Shown one piece after another: positions 24,809-37,287 of a stretch of 64,000 nucleotides of DNA; position 1 is the stretch's first letter; every line of letters begins with the position of its first letter. The stretch lies in the NCBI GenBank assembly GCA_020796225.1, contig CM036759.1:2975782-3039781 (forward strand), given 5' to 3'. The translations under genes and the position numbers were made by a program. Source of the stretch: Arion vulgaris (taxonomy: Eukaryota > Mollusca > Gastropoda > Stylommatophora > Arionidae). The notes beneath the pieces are model-generated. The model was given only the letters and a program-made list of their open reading frames with translations. It ran no database searches and had not been told where the DNA came from.

Positions 24809-25437
24809 GTGATATGGTTTCTGTACTATTATGACAACATATTAGACTATTGTATTTGTACACTGGATAGTCTTGAGATATCATTAGAGAATGATGTTCA
24901 CATGGGCATCAAGTTATGAGTGATATTTCAATTCTATATGTCTATAATAGTCACATCTCACTTATAGTTCCTCTTGGTTTATTATTTAAACAAAAAAAAG
25001 GTTATGTTTCTGTTAGTGTTGTAACAGTTTATCATGATATTGTGATTCCTTCATATTTTAATCTGAAACATCTGTTTTCAGCACATCATTTTTGGACCAA
25101 GTTTTTCTTTTCTTTTTAATCCCTATACTGGCCTAGTCAGACTCGTTGATGCAGAGAGTAGGCTATGATGAATGTCAGTAATATTTGAGGTGAAGTTCTG
25201 GCTGACTGACTCTGCATTTCTATCATGTGATTCACTATATCCTTGTTTATTAATGTTGAAGTAGCTGGTGGGTGTAACTATACAAACATGACAGAACTAG
25301 TTGGAATAAATCTATAGACTTGTGCAGCTTACAATAATGAGTACAAGTGTTGGATGTTTGTGTTACATTAAGAAAGCTTCAAGCAAAGTGTTACAATATT
25401 AGGATCATATACAAGCTTCAGCAAGTGCAAGCCATAT
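24809..25437. other. Intronic stretch, nothing recognised
   Basis: AT-rich; no gene or element seen. Confidence 0.5.
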
Positions 25438-25445
25438 ACACACAC

Positions 25446-25543
<98 letters not shown>

Positions 25544-25553
25544 TATATATATA
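25438..25553. repeat. (CA)n(TA)n microsatellite
   Basis: ACACACACACAAA passes into an almost perfect TA run of about 100 bp with one ATAATA interruption near the right end. Confidence 0.97.
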
Positions 25554-26065
25554 AGCCATGCATATCAATTAGTTCTTGTTCTACTGTTTATGTCATAATG
25601 TCTTGCAGAGAGGAAGTAAGTATAGTTTGCTATCCTTCATAAGGTGTGTAGCTTGAGCTGGAGCCATGCTGAATTTATTTCATATCTCTTCAACTCCATC
25701 GAATCCAACATTTTCTTGGTCGGCATCTTGCTAAGTGTCCTGATGTTCTCATATGCTTGTGTTGAATCTTGGCAGTATCCATTCTAACCAAGCTACACAA
25801 CCAGTTTAATTCTTTATTGTTCTAGATGCATATCAACAATAGTAGGACAATATACAAACATAAGCAAGGGTAAAGCATTGATATCAAGCATATTAAACAC
25901 ATTTCTTCTTATGTCTAAACAATTATCAAACCAAATGAATATGGTCAGAGAAAGACTGACAAAGCGTGGAAAAACCAATATAATAAAAAAGCATGCAGAA
26001 AATGCAAACAATCAAAAAGTGCAATAGCCATAATAAATTTGTCCAAGGGTGTCACTGCATAATGT
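25554..26065. other. Intronic stretch, nothing recognised
   Basis: No supported feature. Short open frames on the minus strand at 25814-26011 have no domain signature. Confidence 0.5.
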
Positions 26066-28947
26066 TCCTCATACACATATATATCCTAGTAGTAAATGTT
26101 GGCACATACACACACATATATATCCTAGTAGTAAATGTTGGCACATACACACACATATATCCTAGTAGTAAATGTTGGCACATACACACATATATCCTAG
26201 TAGTAAATGTTGGCATATACACACATATATCCTAGTAGTAAATGTTGGCACATACACACACATATATCCTAGTAGTAAATGTTGGCACATACACACACAC
26301 ATATATCCTAGTAGTAAATGTTGGCACATACACACACATATATCCTAGTAGTAAATGTTGGCACATACACACACATATATCCTAGTAGTAAATGTTGGCA
26401 CATACACACACATATATCCTAGTAGTAAATGTTGGCACATACACACACATATATCCTAGTAGTAAATGTTGGCACATACACACACATATATCCTAGTAGT
26501 AAATGTTGGCACATACACACACATATATCCTAGTAGTAAATGTTGGCAGATACACACACATATATCCTAGTAGTAAATGTTGGCACATAACACACACATA
26601 TATCCTAGTAGTAAATGTTGGCAAATACACACACACATATATCCTAGTAGTAAATGTTGGCACATACACACACATATATCCTAGTAGTAAATGTTGGCAC
26701 ATACACACACATATATCCTAGTAGTAAATGTTGGCACATACACACACACATATATCCTAGTAGTAAATGTTGGCACATACACACACATATATCCTAGTAG
26801 TAAATGTTGGCACATACACATATATCCTAGTAGTAAATGTTGGCACATACACACACATATATCCTAGTAGTAAATGTTGGCACATACACACACACATATA
26901 TCCTAGTAGTAAATGTTGCACATAAAACACATATATCCTAGTAGTAAATGTTGGCACATACACACATATATCCTAGTAGTAAATGTTGGCACATACACAC
27001 ACATATATCCTAGTAGTAAATGTTGGCACATACACACACATATATCCTAGTAGTAAATGTTGCACATACACACACATATATCCTAGTAGTAAATGTTGGC
27101 ACATACACACACATATATCCTAGTAGTAAATGTTGGAACATACACACACATATATCCTAGTAGTAAATGTTGCACATACACACACACATATATCCTAGTA
27201 GTAAATGTTGGCAGATACACACACATATATCCTAGTAGTAAATGTTGGCACATACACACAAATATATCCTAGTAGTAAATGTTGGCACATACACACACAT
27301 ATATCCTAGTAGTAAATGTTGGCACATACACACATATATCCTAGTAGTAAATGTTGGCACATACACACACATATATCCTAGTAGTAAATGTTGGCACATA
27401 CACACACACATATATCCTAGTAGTAAATGTTGACACATACACACACATATATCCTAGTAGTAAATGTTGGCACATACACACACATATATCCTAGTAGTAA
27501 ATGTTGGCACATACACACACATATATCCTAGTAGTAAATGTTGGCACATACACACACACATATATCCTAGTAGTAAATGTTGGCACATACACACATATAT
27601 CCTAGTAGTAAATGTTGGCACATACACACACATATATCCTAGTAGTAAATGTTGGACATACACACATATATCCTAGTAGTAAATGTGCACATACACACAC
27701 ATATATCCTAGTAGTAAATGTTGGCACATACACACACATATATCCTAGTAGTAAATGTTGGCACATACACACACACATATATCCTAGTAGTAAATGTTTG
27801 CACATACACACACATATATCCTAGTAGTAAATGTTGGCAGATACACACACACATATATCCTAGTAGTAAATGTTGGCACATACACACACATATATCCTAG
27901 TAGTAAATGTTGGCACATACACACACATATATCCTAGTAGTAAATGTTGGCACATACACACACATATATCCTAGTAGTAAATGTTGGACACTACACACAT
28001 ATATATCCTAGTAGTAAATGTTGGCACATACACACACATATATCCTAGTAGTAAATATGGCACATACACACACATATATCCTAGTAGTAAATGTTGGCAC
28101 ATACACACATATATCCTAGTAGTAAATGATGCACATACACAACACATATTCCCAGTAGTAAATGTTGGCACATACACACACATATATCCTAGTAGTAAAT
28201 GTTGGCACATAACACGCATATATCCTAGTAGTAAATGTTGGCACATACACACATATATCCTAGTAGTAAATGTTGGCACATACACACACATATATCCTAG
28301 TAGTAAATGTTGGCAAATACACACACATATATCCTAGTAGTAAATGTTGGCACATACACACACATATATATCCTAGTAGTAAATGTTGGCACATACACAC
28401 ACACATATATCCTAGTAGTAAATGTTGGCACATACACACACATATATCCTAGTAGTAAATGTTGGCACATACACACACATATATCCTAGTAGTAAATGTT
28501 GGCACATACACAACTATATCCTAGTAGTAAATGTTGGCACATACACACACATATATCCTAGTAGTAAATGTTGGCACATACACACACATATATCCTAGTA
28601 GTAAATGTTGGCACATACACACACATATATCCTAGTAGTAAATGTTGCACATACACACACATATATCCTAGTAGTAAATGTTGGCACATACACACACATA
28701 TATCCTAGTAGTAAATGTTGGCACATACACACACATATATCCTAGTAGTAAATGTTGGCACATACACACACATATATCCTAGTAGTAAATGTTGGCACAT
28801 ACACACACATATATCCTAGTAGTAAATGTTGGCACATACACACACATATATCCTAGTAGTAAATGTTGGCACATACACACACATATATCCTAGTAGTAAA
28901 TGTTGGCACATACACACACATATATATCCTAGTAGTAAATATTAAAT
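26066..28947. repeat. 37-bp minisatellite with variable CA run (about 77 copies)
   Basis: Unit TATATCCTAGTAGTAAATGT followed by TGGCACATACACACACA. Copy length varies mainly through the number of CA dinucleotides (about 33 to 41 bp), so a microsatellite is embedded in each minisatellite unit. Single-base losses (TTGCACATA, TTGGACATA) and one heavily altered copy at about 28128-28160 occur. It is one of the longest arrays in the window, about 2.9 kb inside the intron between the 31070 and 21422 exons. Confidence 0.98.
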
Positions 28948-29544
28948 AAAACAATCAGATTATAAACATATTTGTATAGGAAGATGTTCATTGATTGATA
29001 GAACCATTATTACTGACTGCACTTTGGTGAATAACCATAGCTACTCTTCTGTAAACAGGTACATTTCAGCAGCATTGCAACAACTCTCTATCGTCACAGT
29101 TCAGAAACAACTAGTCATGTTTGAGGATGATGACAATTTCTAGCAATTATATTTGAACTAGTATTCATTATCTGTGCCTGAATAGTGACTTTCCACCATA
29201 CTCTTGATTTGAAAATTGCTATTTAGGTGCTCAGTTTGAACACAAGACCTATATTTTATCAACCATCTCCAATAGGACTAGGCACTCAATCTTACCTACC
29301 ATGAGATCAGGGAATCACTGGAAAATAGTTGATTAACAGGGTATGTGAACTGAGTATTTGTGAAGTGTCAGGCAAACAGTATAAATCCATGCTACAGAAA
29401 CTAGTGTAGGTAGATGTGAAGGGCACTGATATAAGTCACTCATTTATTCATGTCTCCTGTTAGAAAACTGAATGATAGACTAACTTCTCACAATGTTGGC
29501 TAATAGTTCTAAGCTGTCTGTTGTTTATAGATCAACTAATACGG
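28948..29544. other. Intronic stretch, nothing recognised
   Basis: No gene, array or element identified. Confidence 0.5.
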
Positions 29545-29760
29545 TCTCACACTTTAATGACATGAGTGCCTAGAGAAGATCATTTTGGAGGGATGGTGCC
29601 TGGAAGAAGAATGAGAGGAAGACCTAGAAGATGATGGTGCAGATGTATGTGATGATCTGAGAATGCTACTGCTGGCTGATCAGCTGGCCAGAATCAGAGT
29701 TTTCAGAATGCTGTGACGGGGCAAAGTTCCGGAAGAAGCTCTGATGATGATGAATAAGAT
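29545..29760 (+). mobile_element. LINE 3' end, GRRMRGRPR family (copy 1)
   Basis: The plus strand reads through EGMVPGRRMRGRPRR, the basic C-terminal block that closes many LINE reverse transcriptases (xGRRxRGRPRxxW). The nucleotide sequence CTAGAGAAGATCATTTTGGAGG to GGAAGACCTAGAAGATGATGG is nearly identical to 44600-44680, so both are 5'-truncated copies of one family. It ends in a GATGATGAT-type tail. Confidence 0.75.
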
Positions 29761-31065
29761 CTTACACTCATATCTGAATTAGATCAGCATATATGATGAT
29801 CATGATAGGTTAGACAACTTCAAGCTGTGTGTAGTAGACATCTTGAGTAGTGAGATGTCCAGTCAGTCTTCAACTTATAGAAGATATGTTTCTGCAGAAA
29901 ATATCTATGTTTTCTTGACAAGTTAATGGTTGGTTTTATAGTGTCCTATCACAAACCGTTCAACTAGACATCACACATTTCCTATTTGATTTGTTGTAAG
30001 TAACATATTGTTTCCTGAGATATTTCTCAAATAGAAAGAAACTATACATATCTGACATGTTATCAAATCTAACATAGTAATCTAGAAAAGTGGTGAGTTA
30101 TTGTTACCCCAGCTAGTTTTCAAATAACAGAATCTATAACCATGTGTTCAGAAAATTAGCAACAAAATATGAGATATATTTCTTTATCAAAAACCATGAG
30201 ATGAGAAATTTGATTTATGTAACCTGCCTATTAAAAGTGTTCAACATGTTCATTCTGCTGACTGACTTTTTTGAGCTTGACTTGCATATGAGACTAATTC
30301 TCTTATTTATCCTATTTATTCCCAGTTATACAGCAGCCTTCTCCCATTTATTTAGAAAGACGAACTGACGCTGAATGCTAGCAATCAAATGATCACCGAG
30401 TTTTATTTCAATAATGACAATCTGGTGTGGATGTATGTAGGCTTTAGAAACCATATCATATAAAATAGTTGCTCCTCCCCATGCCACTCAGAAATGAGAA
30501 ACAGAAGAAAATAAATAAGTTTTATTGTATATGTTTTCTTCCCTAACTAGTAACAATGAAATCCACTATCAGTAGTACACAAATCATAACTCTGGTAGAC
30601 ATTTTACTGAAGGGGGTAGTTTGACACATCCTTATAGTATTCTTGTTCTCTTGCATGTCAATAATGCCTTTCTTCTTTGTATCAATCATTTATATTTAGA
30701 TATTGATATGCACTAGAAGACACGGTGTAAAAATGTTCAAATAATCATATTGCAAAACTAGACAATAGTCTATTTAACATGGCAACAAATTGTCTATATA
30801 ATTTTGGTTAGTTTTCTATGTTCCATCTTATTCTAGAATGTTCTTGTCATTTACAGGAGAAACAATGTTTATCATGATACTGTTTCTGAAACTGACACTT
30901 GTTGTTAGCTGATGTGTAACAGTTATTGGTGCTACATAGATAAACTTCACATCTCTAGTGATTGCATTCAAGTAGCTACTGGGAGAGAGATGGGTTTCAT
31001 AATGGGAAAGGTTGTTGTGTTGACTGAAATAGGTGAAGCTTTGATTGCTTCTGATATATTAGTAC
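29761..31065. other. Intronic stretch, nothing recognised
   Basis: AT-rich; scattered short frames only. Confidence 0.5.
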
Positions 31066-31069
31066 TCAC

Positions 31070-31138
31070 GGTGACATGGTAGAGGTCCTCCCGCTGGCAT
31101 ATGCATTGGGAGAGGAGCTCTGAAATCCACCATCTGGT
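31070..31138 (-). CDS. MARK/par-1: MARK/Par-1 kinase, small 69-bp spacer exon
   Basis: This short exon has acceptor AAATTTCAG and donor CACC|GTGAGT and is 69 nt long (23 codons). It starts and ends in phase 2, so inclusion or skipping keeps frame. It encodes PDGGFQSSSPNAYASGRTST and MSP, with the border codons completed by neighbours (AG|A Arg upstream, CC|C Pro downstream). There is no close family match for this Ser-rich stretch. In vertebrate MARKs this position, between the SKxxRR block and the RPHV...KPRSLRF block, is occupied by alternatively spliced short exons, which fits. Phase, splice sites and order support it; sequence homology does not, so confidence is moderate. Another acceptor-like site at 31120 would give 50 nt and break frame. 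Confidence 0.75.
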
Positions 31139-31499
31139 CTGAAATTTAGTGTTTGGTAGTGGGGGAAGGGATAGACAGGCATGAAGTCAGTTGATACTGT
31201 CAAAGCAATATTGATATATATACATAATTTTGGTTTTCTTGCTGTTGTAGTTAAACATTTTTTACTCTGGTGACATCCAACTATTAACTTGGCCACCCAG
31301 CAATGCCTTATATAGATTTAAACAACTTGACTGATACAAGTTCAGACAACAGGAGAAAGTTGGATGTCAAATAGTGGTAGTCAGCAGATGTCTTAACTAC
31401 TATATCATACAATGTGAAACGTAGTCCCAAGTCTATCCAGCTACAAATTGCTACCTGATGAGATCATTCACAATATTCACCTGTACTGCTGTGTAGTAG

Positions 31500-31800
31500 G
31501 ATGGGTTAGCGGAATGCATAAGCATTCATCTAATGGCTAGAACACATGAGGATTGTGGGTTCAATCCCACGCCTGACATTCCACACGCGAGGAAAGGAAT
31601 TGGCTCACCTACCTCCTGCACACTGGTGTCTAGAAATGTGAAGTGACAGGCACTTCCTACCCTAAAGTCTGAAAAGGCTACAGGAAATGTTATATATTTA
31701 CTGCTGTGTTAGTGCTCTGCTGCAATCACCTCTAGCTGAAAAGAAATGAGCACCTATGAGCGTGAGTGTACAGATGACATGACGATTCTGTTCTGTTTTC
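31500..31800 (+). mobile_element. tRNA-headed SINE candidate
   Basis: An A-box-like GTTAGCGGAATGCATAAGC is followed about 40 bp later by a perfect B box, GGTTCAATCCC (31558-31568), within GTGGGTTCAATCCCACGCC. A roughly 200-bp unrelated body follows. The box spacing suits a RNA polymerase III promoter. No intact cloverleaf is seen, so this is a SINE head and not a tRNA gene. Confidence 0.6.
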
Positions 31801-31959
31801 TCCTGACAAGGTAAATTAGTTGTTATTCATTCAATATATCACTACTACTAAGCATATGTGTCATCATTTTGTAATGCATGTATGCCCTCATAGAAGCAAA
31901 GTGCTGACCACATGGGGGTCTGTAAACATGGCAACAAAGACTGCTAAATTCAGATCTAT

Positions 31960-32535
31960 GTTGATTTGATCTCAGCATGTCATCAGGTGTCTCACTGTCC
32001 TACTACATGCTTGTCTATCTACCTAGTGGCAACACAGCAGCTCATGCTCAGATCTATGATTTGATTTGATATCAGCATGTAAGTGTCCACTGTCTACTAC
32101 ATGCTGTCTATCTACCTAGTGGCAACACAGCAGCTCATGCTCAGATCTATGATTTGATTTGATATCAGCATGTCATCAAGTGTCTCACTGTCCTACTACA
32201 TGCTTGTCTATCTACCTAGTGGCAACACAGCAGCTCATGCTCAGATCTATGATTTAATTTGATATCAGCATGTCATCAGGTGTCTCACTGTCCTACTACA
32301 TGCTTGTCTATCTACCTAGTGGCAACACAGCAGCTCATGCTCAGATCTATGATTTAATTTGATATCAGCATGTCATCAGGTGTCTCACTGTCCTACTACA
32401 TGCTTGTCTATCTACCTAGTGGCAACACAGCAGCTCATGCTCAGATCTATGATTTGATTTGATATCAGCATGTCATCAGGTCTCACTGTCCTACATGCTT
32501 GTCTCTACCTAGTGGCAACAAGCAGTCATGCAGAA
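31960..32535. repeat. 100-bp tandem repeat (about 5.5 copies)
   Basis: Unit GGCAACACAGCAGCTCATGC followed by TCAGATCTATGATTTGATTT and GATATCAGCATGTCATCAGG, TGTCTCACTGTCCTACTACA, TGCTTGTCTATCTACCTAGT. Internal copies are nearly identical; the first and last are shortened by small deletions. Confidence 0.96.
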
Positions 32536-33224
32536 CTGGTATAGGTGTTAAACAAACATGCTATAGCTAACATTAGTAAGATGCAACAACAGAGTTCATT
32601 GTGCTGATATCAGAGACAATGTAATCAATAAACAAACAAACAAATATAAACAGATTTATGAAGCTCTTGAAGGGTACACTTGACAACAAATTTGATCCAA
32701 GCTTGGCTTCACATGACAGCCACACCCATAGCTGGATAACAAAGTATGTTAGTAAACATTACTAGATCTGGCACAAAAATAAATGATGACTAGCAATGTC
32801 TGACACACAGAACTCTCAACATGGGAGACAAAGGCCTGTTCAAACTAACATGGACCATATGTTTTTAATGCTAACACATATATGGTGAAGGAAACACAAA
32901 CATAAAAAGCTGGTTTCAAATATTGAAACAGGAAACAAAGAATGTGTGAGAAAACACAGAAGTAATAAATAATGAAAGAAACAAATATTAGATATTATCA
33001 TCAGAGACATGCTAACAATATAACTAACACAAGTAGAATGAGTAGGCTCTTACTAATACAGCTAACACTAGCATGATGCAAATATTTATTTTTGTTTAAA
33101 CATGACAAATGTGAGCAATAAACTGTTGACAGACAATATCATCTATATAAACAAATATACTTCTGAACATGCACAAAGAGTAGTATTGTATAACAGAACC
33201 AACTTCAATGAACACATCAATAAG
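32536..33224. other. Intronic stretch, nothing recognised
   Basis: A-rich, with no supported feature. Confidence 0.5.
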
Positions 33225-33530
33225 CTTTTATGTCTCTGTCGCTTCTCTCACGGAGCATGGGGTCTCAATAGTTGTTCTTCACTTTCCCCGGTCTATGGTT
33301 GTTTGCTTTATGGTTTCCCAGGATAATCTAGCATCCTTCAGTTCCTCAAGAAGACTCTGTTCTGTCTACATGTGTTGTTTGGGGCATCCCCTTTTTTGTT
33401 TCCCTTCCAGGTTTTACTCAAGTGCTTGTCTAGTGGTGCTCAACTGTGTCTTCCGCAAGGCAGGGTATACCCGACTAATCGCCATTTTTTTCCCTCCTGG
33501 TCAAGGTCATCACGAGTTTCTGTTCTTTCC
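33225..33530 (-). mobile_element. LINE 3' fragment
   Basis: Reading the minus strand across frames gives KKGDAPNNTCRQNRV, LEELKDARLSWETIKQTT and RPHAP. This has the layout of a LINE C-terminus (GRP..TWRR...EEL...G.sW......A.DR..WR). It is heavily decayed and 5'-truncated. The neighbouring repeat at 33531 begins directly after it, in the opposite orientation. Confidence 0.55.
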
Positions 33531-33692
33531 TTCTTCTTCTTGCATTCGCCCACTATGAATTCAGGCGTAGTCAGGGTGTCTGGTAGGGCGTTTCTGACTG
33601 ATTTTTGTGTGAAGGTATGCTTTCCCTTTTTTTATCAGTGTCCCCCGCCATACAGACGGGCCTTCTCCGACTTCAGAGGACGCTCTTTTCTT
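33531..33692 (+). mobile_element. Dispersed short repeat, family D (copy 1)
   Basis: Starts with a CTTCTTCTT run, then CCCACTATGAATTCAGGCGT and ends CCTTCTCCGACTTCAGAGG. Copies occur at 49365-49503 (same strand), in reverse at about 40310-40450, and, weaker, at 41575-41700. About 150 bp with no coding content; a SINE-like or non-autonomous element. Confidence 0.75.
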
Positions 33693-35205
33693 ATTCAAAG
33701 CTCTGTGTTTGCAACTATGTCATAACATCTCAATGTGAGAATCTGACAAAGACTATTGACAAAGTTCTGTGTTTGCAACTATGTCATACCATCTCAATGT
33801 GAGAATCTGACAAAGACTATTGACAAAGCTCTGTGTTTGCAACTATGTCATATCATCTCAATGTGAGAATCTGACAAAGACTATTGACAAAGCTCTGTGT
33901 TTGCAACTATGTCATATCATCTCAATGTGAGAATCTGACAAAGACTATTGACAAAGCTCTGTGTTTGCAACTATGTCATATCATCTCAATGTGAGAATCT
34001 GACAAAGACTATTGACAAAGGTCTGTGTTTGCAACTATGTCATACCATCTCAATGTGAGAATCTGACAAAGACTATTGACAAAGCTCTGTGTTTGCAACT
34101 ATGTCATATCATCTCAATGTGAGAATCTGACAAAGACTATTGACAAAGGTCTGTGTTTGCAACTATGTCATACCATCTCAATGTGAGAATCTGACAAAGA
34201 CTATTGACAAAGCTCTGTGTTTGCAACTATGTCATACCATCTCAATGTGAGAATCTGACAAAGACTATTGACAAAGCTCTGTGTTTGCAACTATGTCATA
34301 TCATCTCAATGTGAGAATCTGACAAAGACTATTGACAAAGCTCTGTGTTTGCAACTATGTCATACCATCTCAATGTGAGAATCTGACAAAGACTATTGAC
34401 AAAGCTCTGTGTTTGCAACTATGTCATACCATCTCAATGTGAGAATCTGACAAAGACTATTGACAAAGCTCTGTGTTTGCAACTATGTCATACCATCTCA
34501 ATGTGAGAATCTGACAATGACTATTGACAAAGCTCTGTGTTTGCAACTATGTCATACCATCTCAATGTGAGAATCTGACAAAGACTATTGACAAAGTCGT
34601 GTTTCAACTATGTCATACCATCTCAATCGAGAATCACAAAGACTACTGACAAAGCTCTGTTTTGCAACTATGTCATATCATCTCAATGTGAGAATCTGAC
34701 AAAGACTATTGAAAAGTCTGTTTGCAATATCATACCATCTCAATGTGAGAATCGACAAAGACTATTGACAAGGTCTGTGTTTGCAACTATTCATACCATC
34801 TCAATGTGAGAATCTGACAAAGACTATTGACAAAGCTCTGTGTTTGCAACTATGTCATACCATCTCAATGTGAGAATCTACAAAGACTATGACAAAGGTC
34901 TGTGTTTGCAACTATGTCATACCATCTCAATGTGAGAATCTGACAAAGACTATTGACAAAGCTCGTGTTTGAACTATGCTACCATCTCAATGTAGAATCT
35001 GACAAAGACTATTACAAGCTCTGGTTTAATGTCATACCATCTCAATGTGAGAATCTGAAAAGACTATTGACAAGCTCTGGTTTCAACTATTCATACCATC
35101 TCAATGGAGAATCGCAAAGACTATTGACAAAGCTCTGTGTTTGAACTATGTCATATCATCTCAATGTGAGAATCTGACAAAGACTATTGACAAAGGTCTG
35201 AAACT
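33693..35205. repeat. 64-bp tandem repeat (about 24 copies) with an indel-rich right end
   Basis: Unit AAAGCTCTGTGTTTGCAACT followed by ATGTCATACCATCTCAATGT, GAGAATCTGACAAAGACTAT, TGAC. Copies from 33693 to about 34590 are almost identical and exactly 64 bp. From about 34590 to 35130 nearly every copy has several single-base deletions but few substitutions. The array starts directly at the end of the family D repeat. Confidence 0.98.
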
Positions 35206-35227
35206 TAATATGTATTTAACTTGGTAG

Positions 35228-35311
35228 TCACATTCGAGCCATACAACAAGACAGATTTTACATTCAGCCATCGATCAAAAGAGGTGAAATATCATTTGCA
35301 AATGGTGAATG
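35228..35311 (+). other. Possible plus-strand exon-like segment
   Basis: An 84-nt open segment between an AG (TTAACTTGGTAG) and a GT donor (GAATG|GTATGT) encodes TFEPYNKTDFTFSHRSKEVK and YHLQMVNG. The composition looks protein-like and the length keeps frame, but I do not recognise it. There is no second plus-strand exon to join it to, and the kinase gene is on the other strand. Likely chance. Confidence 0.15.
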
Positions 35312-35744
35312 GTATGTATTTTATCTTCTTATTCTGTTCTTGGATTCACTGCTACTATGTACTAAGACATTTTTGGTCAAGTAGCTTTGGCCACTTCTCA
35401 CTAGCTCCTACTGCTGAACATGCTTGCATTCAATATATGATTAAATGCGCTTTATACAACTTCAACTTATATTCACAGATAGATATGCAAGACAACAACC
35501 AAATGTAATCATAAAATGACAGCAGTAAAGTGTACAGATCCAGCATGCAATCAGGTAACAATATACAGGTAGGTTTCAATCAGATGACTACTCACAAGAA
35601 GAATGAATGTTGTAAGTACAAGATGAGCATATTTTCTTCTCCAGTACAAACCAACAAACATTGACAGATACCAACTGTATCATGGCACATAACTATTTCA
35701 TGTAATCAGATTACCATCTAAGATTAGATAATCAATGAGCTTAT

Positions 35745-35915
35745 GATCTAAAATTGCTATATTGAGTCAGATTACGATCTAAGATTGCATAATGAGTCAG
35801 ATTATGATCTAAGATTGCATAATGAGTCAGATTACGATCTAAGATTGCATAATGAGTCAGATTACGATCTAAGATTGCTTTACTGAGTCAGATTATGATC
35901 TAAGATTGGATAACG
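35745..35915. repeat. 30-bp tandem repeat (about 6 copies)
   Basis: Unit ATTGCATAATGAGTCAGATT followed by ACGATCTAAG. Copies contain the palindromic core TGAGTCA, which is probably incidental. Confidence 0.93.
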
Positions 35916-36099
35916 AGTTTACTTCATATTCAAACTGATAACACAACAAATTAAACTACATAAAGTATGACCTATATACAAGAAAGCTTATAATTTATCA
36001 ATGAAATAACATATTTGAAGCTGAATAAAGACTTGTGTATCTGTGCTAGCAGTATTTTAACAAACAGATAGGAAGAAAGTAGATAACGGCATTTCGGAG

Positions 36100-36545
36100 A
36101 GTGATATCTCTCTCACGCGTGCTGATCGTTCTTAGGCCGTTTTATCATTCTAATGTGATATATAAACAGCCAAACACCAAGAACGGATGTACGTGCACAA
36201 CCTTCAGTACCTATTGGAGCTCAGTTGCTTATCCTTCGGTGGTGTGTTCAGTTTCAACCAGCGTTTACTGGATTGGCTCTCCATTAGCCCTTTGCTGTTC
36301 CCAGCCAAATCTGCAAGGCAGTAGGTTACTATTTTCTTTTAGGGCAGCCCTCCCGGGAGATGGCCCTATGACCCTAAGATGGCCTGCCCTCCCGGGCTTA
36401 TGAGCGCCATCTGCCCAGCGAACAGGTCTTTTTCTGGACTACTTAGTTTGCCGCCCGTCCAATTGTGTATGGTTTGCTCCGCTAGCCTTTGATTGTTCTC
36501 AATCAAACTACAAGGCAGCAGTAGGAGAGTGATATAAAAATATAT
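36100..36545 (+). mobile_element. Dispersed repeat, family C (longest plus-strand copy)
   Basis: Contains ACGTGCACAACCTTCAGTAC, TTGGAGCTCAGTTGCTTATC, the Leu/Pro-rich GGGCAGCCCTCCCGGGAGAT patch and TCAATCAAACTACAAGGCAG. The same order occurs in reverse at about 40540-40900 and in part at 14995-15240. No convincing coding potential. It is joined directly to a SINE-like family B copy. Confidence 0.75.
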
Positions 36546-36555
36546 ATATATAATT

Positions 36556-36845
36556 CTTCTTGAGCGCTCCACATTGACCACTTGTTAACCACTCTGTGTG
36601 ATTTGTATGTGATCTGAGCCTAAGAGTGATTGTACGTTGTGCCAGTTATGCGCCTACAAGTAGACCAGCACATCCGATTTCTGTGATGCTTTTTATTTAC
36701 ATGGGGAGCTTCCCTATGTCCTACATCAGTCGACTTGTACGGTATGCCTTGGGTATGCCTTGTAGGTTATGCTTTGTAGGGTATGCCTTGTAGGTTGCAT
36801 TGGTACCATTCTTTGATTTCCTTTGTGGCAGCACCTACAGGCGAT
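36556..36845 (-). mobile_element. SINE-like element, family B (copy 1)
   Basis: Minus orientation: the plus strand begins TTCTTGAGCGCTCCACATTG, then CCTACAAGTAGACCAGCACA and CTACATCAGTCGACTTGTA. Copies are at 47580-48085 (plus) and 53131-53381 (minus). This copy has a small internal amplification of GGTATGCCTTGTAGGTT (36738-36795). Confidence 0.8.
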
Positions 36846-37018
36846 ATGAGTCTAAATATCCTATAAGAACAATCAAGCATAGTCAACTGCTAGAGTCATA
36901 CAATACTGGTCAATTCAATCAACAAAATACAATGCTGACCAGGTAAAAGCATTTATACTGGGTAGTTTCTATACAAGGACACAACAATCATATTGTACAT
37001 GCACTTACACCCGCACTC

Positions 37019-37095
37019 CCAGAGAGAGAGAGAGGGAGGGAGGGAGAGAGAGAGAGAGAGAGAGGGAGAGAGAGGGAGAGAGAGAGAGGGAGAGG

Positions 37096-37139
<44 letters not shown>

Positions 37140-37144
37140 GAGGA
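37019..37144. repeat. (GA)n microsatellite
   Basis: An AGAG/GAGGGA run of about 125 bp. Any peptide frames across it are artefacts. Confidence 0.97.
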
Positions 37145-37287
37145 GACAACTCTCAGACTGACAAGTAATGTGTGAGACAGAATTCACAGAAAGAAGATTC
37201 ACAGAAAGAAGAAGAGAGAAATTGTATTGAACATATGAACAAATATACAAAAAGAAAGTTAGTTGCATATGTAGCGTAGATCAAATA

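Noticed and set aside
31500..31575. Genuine tRNA gene
   Set aside because: A and B boxes are present but acceptor and anticodon stems do not pair; fits a SINE head.
35760..35890. TGAGTCA motifs as an AP-1 site cluster
   Set aside because: The motif is part of a 30-bp tandem repeat unit deep in an intron, with no other regulatory sign.
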